This document shows positions 25,971 to 35,802 of a stretch of 41,677 nt of DNA, piece by piece; positions within the stretch are counted from its first letter, which is position 1; each line of letters starts with the position of its first letter. Both the position numbers and the translations under genes were made by a program. Where the stretch lies: the NCBI GenBank assembly GCA_007695175.1, contig REEH01000158.1, positions 1 through 41,677 of the forward strand, read 5' to 3'. Under the pieces are notes generated by a model. The model worked only from the letters and a program-made list of their open reading frames with translations. It did not search any database and was not told the DNA's origin. This DNA comes from Spirochaetaceae bacterium. Its GTDB lineage: Bacteria; Spirochaetota; Spirochaetia; DSM-27196; Alkalispirochaetaceae.

Positions 25971-27220
25971 GACTGCCTCCTGGCATTGATAGTCTGGTAT
26001 ACGGTATCAAGTATCCCCAGTCCCTGCGTGAGTTCCCGGGGAGAGATTACAAGTGGCGGGGCCAATCTGATCACGTTCGAGCCGGAACGGAGAATCAGAA
26101 GACCCTGATCGCGAGCGGCGGGAACAATTCCGGGGAGTATCGTTTCCTGGTCCGGGCCGAGATCGATCTCCATCCCCCGGAGCATCCCCGTCCCGGGAAG
26201 GCCCGTAATCCATTCGTAGCGCTCCCGCAGACGGCGCAACCCCGCATCCAGTTCCGCCGCACGCTCCCGCACATGCTCCAGAAAGCTCGGAGCGGTTATC
26301 CGGTCCAGCACGTAGAGAGCGGCCGCCGAGGTAACGGGTCCGCCTCCAAAGGTGGTGCCGTGGTCTCCCACCTCCAGGCGGTCGTTGATCGCGGCGGGGA
26401 TCAGGGTGGCGGAAAGGGGCAGACCGCCCGCCAGGGGCTTGGAAAGGGTGATGATATCGGGCTTCAGGCCACTCAGGGTGCTGCCGAAGAGCGTTCCCAG
26501 GCGGCCCAGACCGGTCTGCACCTCGTCGCAGATGATCAGGACCCGGCGCTCCCGGCAGATGCGGTTGAGAGTCTCCGCCATTTCCGGGGAGAGAACCTTG
26601 AGGCCACCCTCACCCTGCACGGGCTCAACCATGATCGCTGCCACGTCCTCCCCGACCGCCTCTTCCAGCGCCACCGGATCGTTCCAGGGAACGAAATCGA
26701 AGCCCGGCACCAGGGGTTCAAACTTGCGCCGGTACGCTTCCTTCGGTGTAGCCGAGAGGGCACCCATCGTCCGACCGTGAAAGGCGTTCTCAAAGCAGAT
26801 GATCCGGTGGTGCCCCGGGCCCTTTTCCATATAGGACCAGAGACGGGCGTACTTGATCGCGCTCTCGTTGGCTTCGGCTCCACTGTTGCCGAAGTGGACG
26901 GCCGCAAAGGGTTCCCGCCCGACCGATGAAGCCAGGTCGAGGAGACGCGCCCCCAGTTCAAGAGAGGGGGTGGTGGTGTGCAGGTTGGAAACGTGGACGA
27001 GTTTCCTCATCTGCCGGGCTACCACCCGGGCGAGCTCACGGTTGCCGTAGCCCAGGGCGTTTACGGCGATCCCCGCGCCCAGATCGAGATACTTCCTGCC
27101 GCTCCGGTCCTGCAGCCAGACGCCGCGGCCCCGGGAAAACTCGATCACCTCCCGGGCGTAGTTGTTCGGGAAGGGTGTCTTGCTGGTCAGAGTGGATGCA
27201 CTCCCGTCGGTTTCTCTCAT
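25967..27220 (-). CDS. argD: Acetylornithine aminotransferase
   Basis: PLP-dependent transamination of N-acetylglutamate semialdehyde to N-acetylornithine, using glutamate. The 417 residues show the class III aminotransferase features: GNSGAEANE (111-119), FHGRTMGALSAT, EPVQGEGG, Asp232 in ICDEVQTGLGR, which binds the PLP ring nitrogen, and Lys261 in ITLSKPLAGG, which forms the Schiff base. Close relatives (ornithine or 4-aminobutyrate aminotransferase) share this pattern; the position between argB and argG decides the call. Both ends overlap neighbouring genes by 4 bp. Confidence 0.95.
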   Translation of the reverse strand: MRETDGSASTLTSKTPFPNNYAREVIEFSRGRGVWLQDRSGRKYLDLGAGIAVNALGYGNRELARVVARQMRKLVHVSNLHTTTPSLELGARLLDLASSVGREPFAAVHFGNSGAEANESAIKYARLWSYMEKGPGHHRIICFENAFHGRTMGALSATPKEAYRRKFEPLVPGFDFVPWNDPVALEEAVGEDVAAIMVEPVQGEGGLKVLSPEMAETLNRICRERRVLIICDEVQTGLGRLGTLFGSTLSGLKPDIITLSKPLAGGLPLSATLIPAAINDRLEVGDHGTTFGGGPVTSAAALYVLDRITAPSFLEHVRERAAELDAGLRRLRERYEWITGLPGTGMLRGMEIDLGPDQETILPGIVPAARDQGLLILRSGSNVIRLAPPLVISPRELTQGLGILDTVYQTINARRQS

Positions 27221-28071
27221 TCTCTGGCTCCTTGCCTCGCTCCATGTTCTCCGGTGATCCGGACCACGCTCGTTCCCAGCGCACCCCGCAGGAGATCTTC
27301 CAGATCTCCCGGGTTCCGGTATCCCCCGATTACGATTCGTTCCACGCCCGCCTGTACCGCCGCCGCGCAGGATCGCAGCTTGGCCGCCATCCCGCCCTGG
27401 ACGACTCCTCGGGCGATCAGAGACTCCACCTCCTCCAGCGAAATCTCCCGTATCACGCTGCCGGCCGCGTCGAGGACACCGGCCGTATCGGAAACGTAGC
27501 AGAGCCGGACGGGTCCGGGATCGGCGGAGGTTGCCGCCCCCGGTGACGTACCCCGGGCAAGCGCCTGGGCGATTGCCTGCGCTGCCTCGTCGGCGTTGAT
27601 GTTCACCGCGCCGCCGTCCCGGCCGATTCCCACCGTGGCCAGGATGGGAAGAAAACCTGCCGCCTGGGCCACCCGGATCACGGCGGGATTGACCTCCGCC
27701 ACCTCGGCGGTGCGCCCTCCCTCCTCCGGATAGAGTATGCGACCGGTCAGAAGGGCGCCGTCCGCACCGGTGAGTCCGAGAGCCGGTATACCAAGACGCT
27801 GGGCCAGACGGACCAGTTCCGTGTTGTTGAGTCCCGCCAGCACCATGTCCACCAGGGCCATCTCGTCGCTCCCGGTAAGGCGAACGCCGTCCCGGAAGGT
27901 GGAAACGATTCCCAGTTTTCCTGCCAGTTCCGTTACCGCTTTACCGCCGCCATGGATGAGGAGGACCTGCTCATTCTCCCTTGTACGGCACGCCCAGATC
28001 TCCCGGACCAGGGATTCCATGATCTCCCGTTCCGCGGCGATTGTACCACCCGCCTTTACGATGATTGCCAT
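27217..28071 (-). CDS. argB: Acetylglutamate kinase
   Basis: Phosphorylates N-acetylglutamate. The 284-residue amino acid kinase has IIVKAGGTI at the N-terminus, the glycine loop LLIHGGGKAV, the substrate-binding GVRLTGS segment, INADEAAQAIAQAL and a C-terminal GGMAAKLRSC motif. No N-terminal extension of the arginine-sensitive hexameric type is seen, so feedback inhibition is less certain; repression by ArgR is the visible control. It overlaps argD by 4 bp and follows argC after a 49-bp gap that contains a tandem repeat. Confidence 0.96.
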   Translation of the reverse strand: MAIIVKAGGTIAAEREIMESLVREIWACRTRENEQVLLIHGGGKAVTELAGKLGIVSTFRDGVRLTGSDEMALVDMVLAGLNNTELVRLAQRLGIPALGLTGADGALLTGRILYPEEGGRTAEVAEVNPAVIRVAQAAGFLPILATVGIGRDGGAVNINADEAAQAIAQALARGTSPGAATSADPGPVRLCYVSDTAGVLDAAGSVIREISLEEVESLIARGVVQGGMAAKLRSCAAAVQAGVERIVIGGYRNPGDLEDLLRGALGTSVVRITGEHGARQGARE

Positions 28072-28087
28072 AGTGTGTTCTCTCCGG

Positions 28088-28128
28088 CCGCTTCACGGAT
28101 TCCGCTTCACGGATTCCGCTTCAGAGAT
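28088..28128. repeat. 14-bp tandem repeat between argC and argB
   Basis: CCGCTTCACGGATT occurs twice in tandem (28088-28101, 28102-28115), with a degenerate third copy (28116-28128) overlapping the argC stop codon region. The array fills most of the short argC-argB gap, the only gap of more than a few bases in the arginine operon apart from the 12 bp between argR and argC. Confidence 0.8.
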
Positions 28129-29155
28129 CCGCTTCCCGCAGGAGGCCTGCCGTCTCATCAAAGCCGAAGCGGATATTCATGTTCTGTACGGCCTGTCCCG
28201 CCGCACCCTTCCAGAGATTGTCGATCGCCGACATGAGGATAAGGATGTCTTCACCCCCGTATCCTCCTTTCGCCACCACCTCTCGGCCGATCCGCACCTG
28301 GTTCGTGCCCCGGACGTGCCGTGTCTCCGGAGGCGTCTCGCCGGTGAGCACCAGGAATGGCTCCCCGGAACAGGCGCTGTCCAGGGCATCCACGGCGGTG
28401 GACGCATCCCGCACGGTCACCGTGGTTGTCACCAGCATGCCCTGCTTGAGCGGCACCAGGTGAGGTGTGAAAAGAAGGGTCTCCCCTCCGAGCTGTTCCG
28501 CTATCTCCGCGGCGTGGCGATGTCGCCGGCCCGGGTTGTAGGCATTGGCGTTCTCCGTCCGTTCCGCGTAGAGCAGGTTGATGACTTCCTTCTTTCCCGC
28601 TCCCGTTATCCCGCTCAGGGCGTTCACCACGATGGGGGCGCCCGGCAGGAGGTGCGGAAGCAGGGGGAGCAGGGGGAGAAGCGTCGCGGTGGGGTAACAG
28701 CCCGGATTGGCAATCAACGAGGCGTGCCGGATACTCTCCCGGTATCGCTCGCACAGACCGTACACGGCCTTTTCCTGAAACCGGGCCTGGGGCGGGTCCG
28801 CGCCATAGGCGCTCCGGTATCGACCGGCATCGCGGAAACGGAAATCCGCGGAGAGATCGATCACCACCGTGCGGCCCAGAACCGGGGCGCACGTTTCGGC
28901 GGAGGCTCCGTGGGGAAGCGCGGAAAAGAGCACATCCCCCGGGTCCTCCAGCGCCTCCGCGGGGGAGAGTACGACCGGGCTCAGGCGACCGCTCGCGAGT
29001 GCCGCCGGGGAGAGACCAGGATCTGCTTCCGCCAGGGGGCGGCCCGCGGCGCCGCGGCTCGAGGCGACCAGGCATTTTACCTCGGGGTGGGAGGCCAGTA
29101 TGCGGAGGAGCATCATCCCGGTGTAACCGGTAGCACCGAGTATCGTTGCTTTCAT
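28121..29155 (-). CDS. argC: N-acetyl-gamma-glutamyl-phosphate reductase
   Basis: NADPH-dependent reduction of N-acetylglutamyl phosphate to the semialdehyde. The 344-residue protein is the long type 1 form with the Rossmann motif ILGATGYTGMMLLRIL, catalytic Cys153 in ANPGCYPTA, and SGITGAGK. The conserved HRHAAEI and HLVPLKQGM segments are present. Length is normal. It starts 12 bp after the argR stop, so repressor and enzymes are one transcript. Confidence 0.97.
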   Translation of the reverse strand: MKATILGATGYTGMMLLRILASHPEVKCLVASSRGAAGRPLAEADPGLSPAALASGRLSPVVLSPAEALEDPGDVLFSALPHGASAETCAPVLGRTVVIDLSADFRFRDAGRYRSAYGADPPQARFQEKAVYGLCERYRESIRHASLIANPGCYPTATLLPLLPLLPHLLPGAPIVVNALSGITGAGKKEVINLLYAERTENANAYNPGRRHRHAAEIAEQLGGETLLFTPHLVPLKQGMLVTTTVTVRDASTAVDALDSACSGEPFLVLTGETPPETRHVRGTNQVRIGREVVAKGGYGGEDILILMSAIDNLWKGAAGQAVQNMNIRFGFDETAGLLREADL

Positions 29156-29167
29156 CGGGTTGTTCTC

Positions 29168-29638
29168 CTATTCCTCAAATTCGGGAATCCGTTCCCGCAG
29201 GGCGGAAAGAAAGGACTCCTCCGTCGTATCGGCGCGGAGCGCCACGAAGACGGTGTCATCCCCCGCGACGGTACCGAGAACGGCATCAATATTCAGGTTG
29301 TCGATGGCGATCGCCACGCTGCCGGCGTGGCCCGTGAGGGTCCGCACTACCGCCAGGGGAGCTGAGTAGGTGATGGAAACGTAACCCCGGGCAAAATCCT
29401 CCACGTAGCTCTGCTCTCTTTCCCGTCTCATTTCTTCCGTGGGGAGGGTGTAGAAGTACCCCCCGGTATCCTTGGCCTGCTTTCCAACGCGGAGAAGCTT
29501 CAGGTCCCGGGAAAGAGTTGCCTGCGTGACGTGATACCCCGCCTCGTCCAGGTGATGCAGCAACTGCTCCTGGCTCTCGATCATGTGATTGCGGATCACT
29601 TTCTTGACAACCTTAAGCCGCCGCTGCCGCTCCCGCAC
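29168..29638 (-). CDS. argR: Arginine repressor
   Basis: Arginine-responsive hexameric repressor of arginine genes. The 156 residues have an N-terminal winged helix (about 1-75) with the recognition segment VTQATLSRDLKLL and a C-terminal arginine-binding, oligomerising domain with GTVAGDDTVFVA, in which the paired Asp residues contact arginine. The start is GTG at 29638 with GGGGG 4-5 nt upstream. It is the first gene of the operon it presumably controls, with tandem ARG boxes 16-50 bp upstream of its start. Confidence 0.96.
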   Translation of the reverse strand: MRERQRRLKVVKKVIRNHMIESQEQLLHHLDEAGYHVTQATLSRDLKLLRVGKQAKDTGGYFYTLPTEEMRREREQSYVEDFARGYVSITYSAPLAVVRTLTGHAGSVAIAIDNLNIDAVLGTVAGDDTVFVALRADTTEESFLSALRERIPEFEE

Positions 29639-29653
29639 CGTTCCCCCTTTTTC

Positions 29654-29688
29654 TGCATAAATATACCTGCCGAGAGCATAAATGTACG
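29654..29688 (-). promoter_or_regulatory. Tandem ARG boxes (ArgR operator) upstream of argR
   Basis: TGCATAAATATACC (29654-29667) matches the ARG core TGNATWWWWATNCA at 13 of 14 positions. AGCATAAATGTACG (29675-29688) is a weaker copy with three mismatches. They are 21 bp centre to centre, the spacing of paired ARG boxes in E. coli, so one ArgR hexamer could bind both. The weak box overlaps the proposed argR -10 (29681-29686). Confidence 0.7.
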
Positions 29689-29729
29689 GTAACAGCGCGG
29701 TTGTTGCAACAACTCTTCAGGGGTACAAT
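29681..29729. promoter_or_regulatory. Divergent argR / fapA promoters sharing a perfect 14-bp palindrome
   Basis: GTTGTTGCAACAAC (29700-29713) is exactly self-complementary. On the minus strand TTGCAA (29704-29709) lies 17 bp from TACATT (29681-29686), facing argR. On the plus strand TTGTTG (29701-29706) lies 17 bp from TACAAT (29724-29729), facing the fapA-like gene. Both -35 regions therefore fall inside the palindrome. The palindrome and spacings are seen; binding by a second regulator is inferred. Confidence 0.5.
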
Positions 29730-29749
29730 AGGGACGCAACGGAGAAGCT

Positions 29750-31105
29750 ATGGATCGTGACGGATACGTGGAAATTGCCGTTTCCACCGATGCGATGAGC
29801 GTTTTCGGACACTTCTATCCTCCCCAGGGAGAGGGACGGCATCTCACACCGGATTATCTCGAGTCCCAGCTTGAGGCGTGGGGCATAACCTTCGGCGTCA
29901 TGACGGAGGAAGTGGCGGAGATCATGTTCGAGGTCAACACCTCCCATCGCGGCCGGGAGGGTGTTCTCCTGGCGCAGGGAGCCGCACCCGTGGCGGCGCG
30001 CCCGGCCTTCTACCGCGTGACGCGGGAGACGCGTCCCCGGGAGGATACCTCCGGCGATCGGGCCGATCGTGTCGATCATCGCAGCGTGACCCGTCTTCCC
30101 GTTGTCCGCAGGGACGAGGTGGTCGCACGCCTCGTGCCGGCCGTGGAAGGGCGTCCGGGAAGCACCGTCCGGGGCGAGGAGATTCCCTTTCCCACGCTAC
30201 CGGTGGAGGCACTGCAGCCCGGCAACAATACCCGCGTGGAGGGCGATGTGGTGCTGGCCGCCATCGGCGGGCAGTTGCAGTTTCGGGACGGTTTTTTCCA
30301 CGTGGAGAACTCCCTCGAGATAAGCGGAGACGTGGGATATGAAACGGGAAGCGTGGAGTTTCCCGGGGACGTGTCTCTGAAAGGGGAAGTGCGGGACGGG
30401 TTTCATATCTGGGCCGGTGGGTCCATAACCGCGGCCGGTACTGTCGACGTCTCGGAGATCTACTGCCGCGGGGATTTTTCCACCAGCGGCGGCGTCGTCG
30501 GACGCGGCAAGGCTCTCCTGCGCAGCGGCGGACGGATCACGTGCCGTTTTATCGGAAATTGCAACGTGGAGACCAAATCCTCCCTCTTCGTCAAGCAGTA
30601 CATCTACCATTCCAGCCTGGGGATTCTCGACCGACTGGCCATGGGGAACCGGGGCCGGATTATCGGCGGGACGATAACCGCTACCGAGGGAATCCGCTGC
30701 TACGTCGCCGGGAACCCGGCAAACGTACCCACGGTGATCCGGGTGGGTATCAATTTTATCGTGGAAAGGAAACTGCGGCACTGCTTCGAGAAGCAGCAGG
30801 CCACGACGACCAAACTGAACAAACTGAGCGCGGCGCTCCCCGGTGATCCTTCGGACCGTCAGCTGGATATTCTCCACCGCCTCGAAAAGACGCGCAATGG
30901 ACTCATGTCCGAAATGAGCGATCTGGCGGGGGAGCTTGATCGGCACGAGGATGCGGAGGTAATCGTGGAGGGGGACGTATTCCCGGGAGTGCAGATACAG
31001 ATCTGTCGTGCCACATTCCTGGTGGAGGAGAAGATGGGCAAGGTGCGCTTCTTCCTGGACAAGACCACCGGCCGCGTTATCGCCCAGTCTCTGGTTGCCA
31101 GGTGA
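29750..31105 (+). CDS. FapA/DUF342 family protein
   Basis: A 451-residue polymer-like protein of the FapA family, common in spirochaetes, Firmicutes and deltaproteobacteria. An N-terminal alpha/beta region (1-130) leads into glycine-spaced strands (about 155-330: GDVGYETGSVEFPGDVSLKG, GGSITAAGTVDV, GGVVGRGKALLRSGG, GRIIGGTITATEG) that form a right-handed beta-helix. A helical segment (340-400) and a small end domain follow. The biochemical role is not established; family members have been linked to cell surface, signalling or polysaccharide phenotypes. GGAG 5-6 nt before the ATG supports the start. It overlaps birA by GTGA. Confidence 0.9.
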   Translation: MDRDGYVEIAVSTDAMSVFGHFYPPQGEGRHLTPDYLESQLEAWGITFGVMTEEVAEIMFEVNTSHRGREGVLLAQGAAPVAARPAFYRVTRETRPREDTSGDRADRVDHRSVTRLPVVRRDEVVARLVPAVEGRPGSTVRGEEIPFPTLPVEALQPGNNTRVEGDVVLAAIGGQLQFRDGFFHVENSLEISGDVGYETGSVEFPGDVSLKGEVRDGFHIWAGGSITAAGTVDVSEIYCRGDFSTSGGVVGRGKALLRSGGRITCRFIGNCNVETKSSLFVKQYIYHSSLGILDRLAMGNRGRIIGGTITATEGIRCYVAGNPANVPTVIRVGINFIVERKLRHCFEKQQATTTKLNKLSAALPGDPSDRQLDILHRLEKTRNGLMSEMSDLAGELDRHEDAEVIVEGDVFPGVQIQICRATFLVEEKMGKVRFFLDKTTGRVIAQSLVAR

Positions 31106-31866
31106 ACACCTTTCCCGTATATCCCTTCTCCTCCCTGGACTCCACCATGAACAGGGCGCGGCTCTTGATCGAAAAGTCCGGGCAGGAAGCGGTCGCCGAC
31201 AATGACGCCTTCTGGGTACGGGCCGACCACCAGACCGCCGGTCGCGGACGCAGTGAACGGCAGTGGCAGGATCGCCCCGGGGAGGCGCTACTCACGACGC
31301 TGGCGATTCGTCGCGGAGGGGCGGCCGACCCCGGGGACCACGTTCCGGCGGTGCTGGCCCTTCGCATCGCAGCGGCGGTTTATCACACGCTTGTCCCGTA
31401 TCTCCTCCCCGGGCTCTCTCGGGAATCGATCTCCATCAAATGGCCCAACGATATTCTCCTGGAGGGGAGGAAGATCTGCGGGATACTGGTGGAGGCCGAT
31501 CCGCGATGGTTTCTTGTGGGGGTTGGAATCAACGTACGCGGTAATCCGGTGATATCGGCGGGCCACCCCCAACCCACCTGCCTTGCCCGGTACCATTCAG
31601 GCGCCGGTGATCGTGGGTGTCCCGCCCCGGAGGAGCTCTTTCACCATCTGTCCCGGGAGGTCCTCCGTTTTCTCCACGGCCCGGAGTGGTTTGCGGTGGT
31701 GGATGCGCACCTGGCCTGGCGCGACCGGGAGGTGGTCGTGGAGATCCTCGGCGAGGTACGCCGGGAGGGAGAGATACGGGGAATATCGCGGGACGGGGCA
31801 CTGCTGCTCGGGCGGGATGCGGAACCGCTCTATTCCGGGACGGTCCGACTGAAGGATCTCAAATAG
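31102..31866 (+). CDS. birA: Biotin--[acetyl-CoA carboxylase] ligase
   Basis: Activates biotin with ATP and attaches it to carboxyl carrier proteins. The 254 residues contain the biotin/AMP loop GRGRSERQW (47-55), KWPNDILL, KICGILVE, VGVGINV and a C-terminal SH3-like domain (about 210-254). No DNA-binding N-terminal domain is present, so this is a class I ligase that cannot act as a biotin repressor. It starts with GTG at 31102 inside the fapA stop. Its 3' end overlaps the convergent gene by 37 bp, an unusually long overlap here. Confidence 0.94.
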   Translation: MNTFPVYPFSSLDSTMNRARLLIEKSGQEAVADNDAFWVRADHQTAGRGRSERQWQDRPGEALLTTLAIRRGGAADPGDHVPAVLALRIAAAVYHTLVPYLLPGLSRESISIKWPNDILLEGRKICGILVEADPRWFLVGVGINVRGNPVISAGHPQPTCLARYHSGAGDRGCPAPEELFHHLSREVLRFLHGPEWFAVVDAHLAWRDREVVVEILGEVRREGEIRGISRDGALLLGRDAEPLYSGTVRLKDLK

Positions 31867-33581
31867 CCTTCCACGTCCGCCGGTACCTGCAGCGTCTCCG
31901 GCGCGGTGGAGCCCGGGGCGATGATCAGGGTTCCCGTGATCAGGGTCCCCGCCGTCTCTCCGGGCAGTACACCGTCGTACCGGAAGAGGGGATCCAGGGA
32001 AAGCAGAAAACCCTTCTCCCCCCGGGCGAGCTCGACTTGCATGGCGATCACCGTGGGTTGCGCGGGATCGGCGGAACCGATCCACAGGCTCCCGCCGCCG
32101 TTCAGGGGGAACCTTGCCAGGCGGGCGGCGATGGTCCAGCTGCCCGGTTCCGGCGGGAGGGGAAAGGTGGAAAGCGTTCCCTCACTGTCCAGGATCTCGA
32201 TCGTCGCTTCCCGGGGTGCTTCCGTTTCCATCAGGGGAATCTGCATGAGCGCAATGGAGAAGTCCTCCTCCGGAGTTACCCGGGGGAACCGCAGCGCGTA
32301 TGAGAGGAGGACACCCGGCAGGCGTTCGCTCAGGAGCGCTGTGGTGTGCAGATCAAAGCGGTGATCCCCGTTTCCGCCGGGAGGCACGAGAAAAGCCTTC
32401 TCCTCCACACCCCGGAAGCGGGGCCCACTGAACCAGGCAGCGTTTTCCGTCTGCAGGTATGATGTCCGGGGGATGCGTTTGCCCCGTTCGCGAAGGTACC
32501 CCGCGGCACGCCGCGCCGGGGTGGATCCGTCCCGTTCGCCGGTGATTCCCGCGATGCGACCCGAGGCGAAGCGCACCGTGAGCGGGCCTTCATTCATCAT
32601 GAGGTGCCCCTCGGTGCTGCCCTGGAACTCCTCCGGAGTGCGGTATTCCCGGGACGCTCCGGGTCTTCCCGCGAGGGCGCCGGCAACCGGGCGCGTCCCG
32701 GCAACCGGGCGCGCTCCGTTCCGCTGGGGGGAGAGCGTGGCAAGCACCTCCCGGGTCCGGTCGCGATTGAGTCGCGCCGCTTTCCGCAGCGGTGATGCGG
32801 TCGCGGGTCCGGTGTTGAGCAGGACCGGCGAACCGAGCGATGCGGGGGCGGAGAAAATCGGCGGCGGCGGACGATCCTCACGCTCCGGTACAAACCCGAG
32901 GGGAGGAGGTAAGGAGAGGAGCTGGTCCACAAGGCGTGCCGGATCCTGTATCTCCTCCTGAAAGTGGACGAGATGGAAGAGTCCGGCCTCTCCGGAGGCG
33001 TCGGAAGGAACAGCGACGGGACGCGATGCATCCAACACTCGGGCCGGGATGCTTGCCCAGTGGCCGGTGTGGTGAATCCACAGGGATCGAATCGAGCCGA
33101 AGAGGGGCGGAGAGGCATATCCTCCGCAGACCGGCCGACCCGTGACGTGCGCCAGATGCGCCGCCTGGGCGGGGGTCGCCCGGTAGGGAAAGCTCGATTC
33201 CGGGGTGCGGCGAAGCAGCTGTTCCAGCCCCGTCCCCTCCTCGTTGGTCTCGCTCCACCGGTACTCCCACTCCAGCTCCTCCCGGGTGAGCAGCGCCGCC
33301 GGCGCCCCGCTCCAGCCGCCGGACCAGAGACGGAGCGATTCCCCGTCGGCCGATTTCCGGAGCAGTTCGAAGGCTTCCCGTGTTTCCCCGGAGAGCAGAA
33401 TCGGATCGGGGCAACTCATGTGCACTGTCAGGACGGCCCGGGGAATCCGACGGATTTCTCCGTGGAATTCCCTCAGCCACGGCACCATTCCGGGCCAAAA
33501 CCGGTACACCGAGAGCAGGATTGCCGCTTCCGGGGCGCAATCCGTTAAATTTGATGCGGAATTCAGTTGATGATTCGGCAA
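31830..33581 (-). CDS. Large protein of unknown function
   Basis: A 583-residue protein that I cannot assign. The N-terminal 200 residues (for example LTREELEWEYRWSETN, GTGLEQLL, SSFPYRAT) vaguely recall TIM-barrel polysaccharide hydrolases or deacetylases of the GH57 type, but no catalytic motif is convincing. The middle (about 220-320) is Pro/Arg/Ala-rich with a small duplication (RPVAGTRPVAG). The C-terminal 250 residues look beta-rich (LPGVLLSYALRFPRVTPEEDF, WTIAARLARFPL). No signal peptide with the TTG start at 33581; GTG or ATG codons at about 33510 and 33486 are alternatives. Codon use is typical of the window. Transcribed divergently from groEL. Confidence 0.7.
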   Translation of the reverse strand: MPNHQLNSASNLTDCAPEAAILLSVYRFWPGMVPWLREFHGEIRRIPRAVLTVHMSCPDPILLSGETREAFELLRKSADGESLRLWSGGWSGAPAALLTREELEWEYRWSETNEEGTGLEQLLRRTPESSFPYRATPAQAAHLAHVTGRPVCGGYASPPLFGSIRSLWIHHTGHWASIPARVLDASRPVAVPSDASGEAGLFHLVHFQEEIQDPARLVDQLLSLPPPLGFVPEREDRPPPPIFSAPASLGSPVLLNTGPATASPLRKAARLNRDRTREVLATLSPQRNGARPVAGTRPVAGALAGRPGASREYRTPEEFQGSTEGHLMMNEGPLTVRFASGRIAGITGERDGSTPARRAAGYLRERGKRIPRTSYLQTENAAWFSGPRFRGVEEKAFLVPPGGNGDHRFDLHTTALLSERLPGVLLSYALRFPRVTPEEDFSIALMQIPLMETEAPREATIEILDSEGTLSTFPLPPEPGSWTIAARLARFPLNGGGSLWIGSADPAQPTVIAMQVELARGEKGFLLSLDPLFRYDGVLPGETAGTLITGTLIIAPGSTAPETLQVPADVEGYLRSFSRTVPE

Positions 33582-33610
33582 AACGTTTGTATCTTTCCAC
33601 CGCTAGTTAA

Positions 33611-35329
<1,719 letters not shown>

Positions 35330-35378
35330 GCCGTCCCCTTCCGGGATGTGAACCCAGTTTTCCGTACAAATCAGAAAT

Positions 35379-35406
35379 GGGGCGGGGTGTTCCCGCCCCT
35401 TTTTTC
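35379..35406 (+). terminator. Strong intrinsic terminator after groEL
   Basis: GGGGCGGG (35379-35386) pairs perfectly with CCCGCCCC (35392-35399) around a 5-nt loop, followed by six T residues. It separates groEL from the downstream small gene and sec operon. Confidence 0.9.
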
Positions 35407-35447
35407 CGTGAGTGCACCCGGCAGGGCGCACCGATCTGGGGGTGTAT

Positions 35448-35735
35448 ATGAAGCGGGAAGATTTCGTCTGGACGATAGGCTACCAGGACGACGTGGCGAT
35501 CGTGGACGGCCCCGCCAGAAAGCGGTACCGCAACAAGTCCGCTGAGGAGCTTCTTCAGGAAGGTCTGTACCGCGCCGCCTTCTGTGCCGCGGTGTACGAC
35601 GATCAGACCGAGGATTTCCTGCCCCGTTTTGTCGAACAAACCGGTATCAAGGCGGGGACGACGGAATACCTGCAGCGCCTGTACGGCGTTTTCGGCATCC
35701 CCCGGGGGGTGCGCAAAGTGTCCGTTATCGGATAA
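35448..35735 (+). CDS. Small conserved-looking protein of unknown function
   Basis: A 95-residue soluble protein with no motif I recognise. It is rich in aromatic and charged residues (VWTIGYQDDVAIVD, GLYRAAFCAAVYDDQ, FGIPRGVRKVSVIG). GGGGGT 5-6 nt before the ATG at 35448 supports the start; an in-frame GTG two codons earlier is possible. It lies between the groEL terminator and yajC, 67 bp upstream of the latter, and probably opens the transcript for the secretion genes. The intact frame and good ribosome binding site argue that it is real. Confidence 0.72.
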   Translation: MKREDFVWTIGYQDDVAIVDGPARKRYRNKSAEELLQEGLYRAAFCAAVYDDQTEDFLPRFVEQTGIKAGTTEYLQRLYGVFGIPRGVRKVSVIG

Positions 35736-35802
35736 CCTTGACCGTGAAACCCCTGCGTGATACCGTAGCCGGAAATTTCTCGAACACGAAGGACGTGATT
35801 AC

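Noticed and set aside
24723-26108. 461-codon plus-strand frame opposite argG
   Set aside because: Antisense to argG throughout and without family features.
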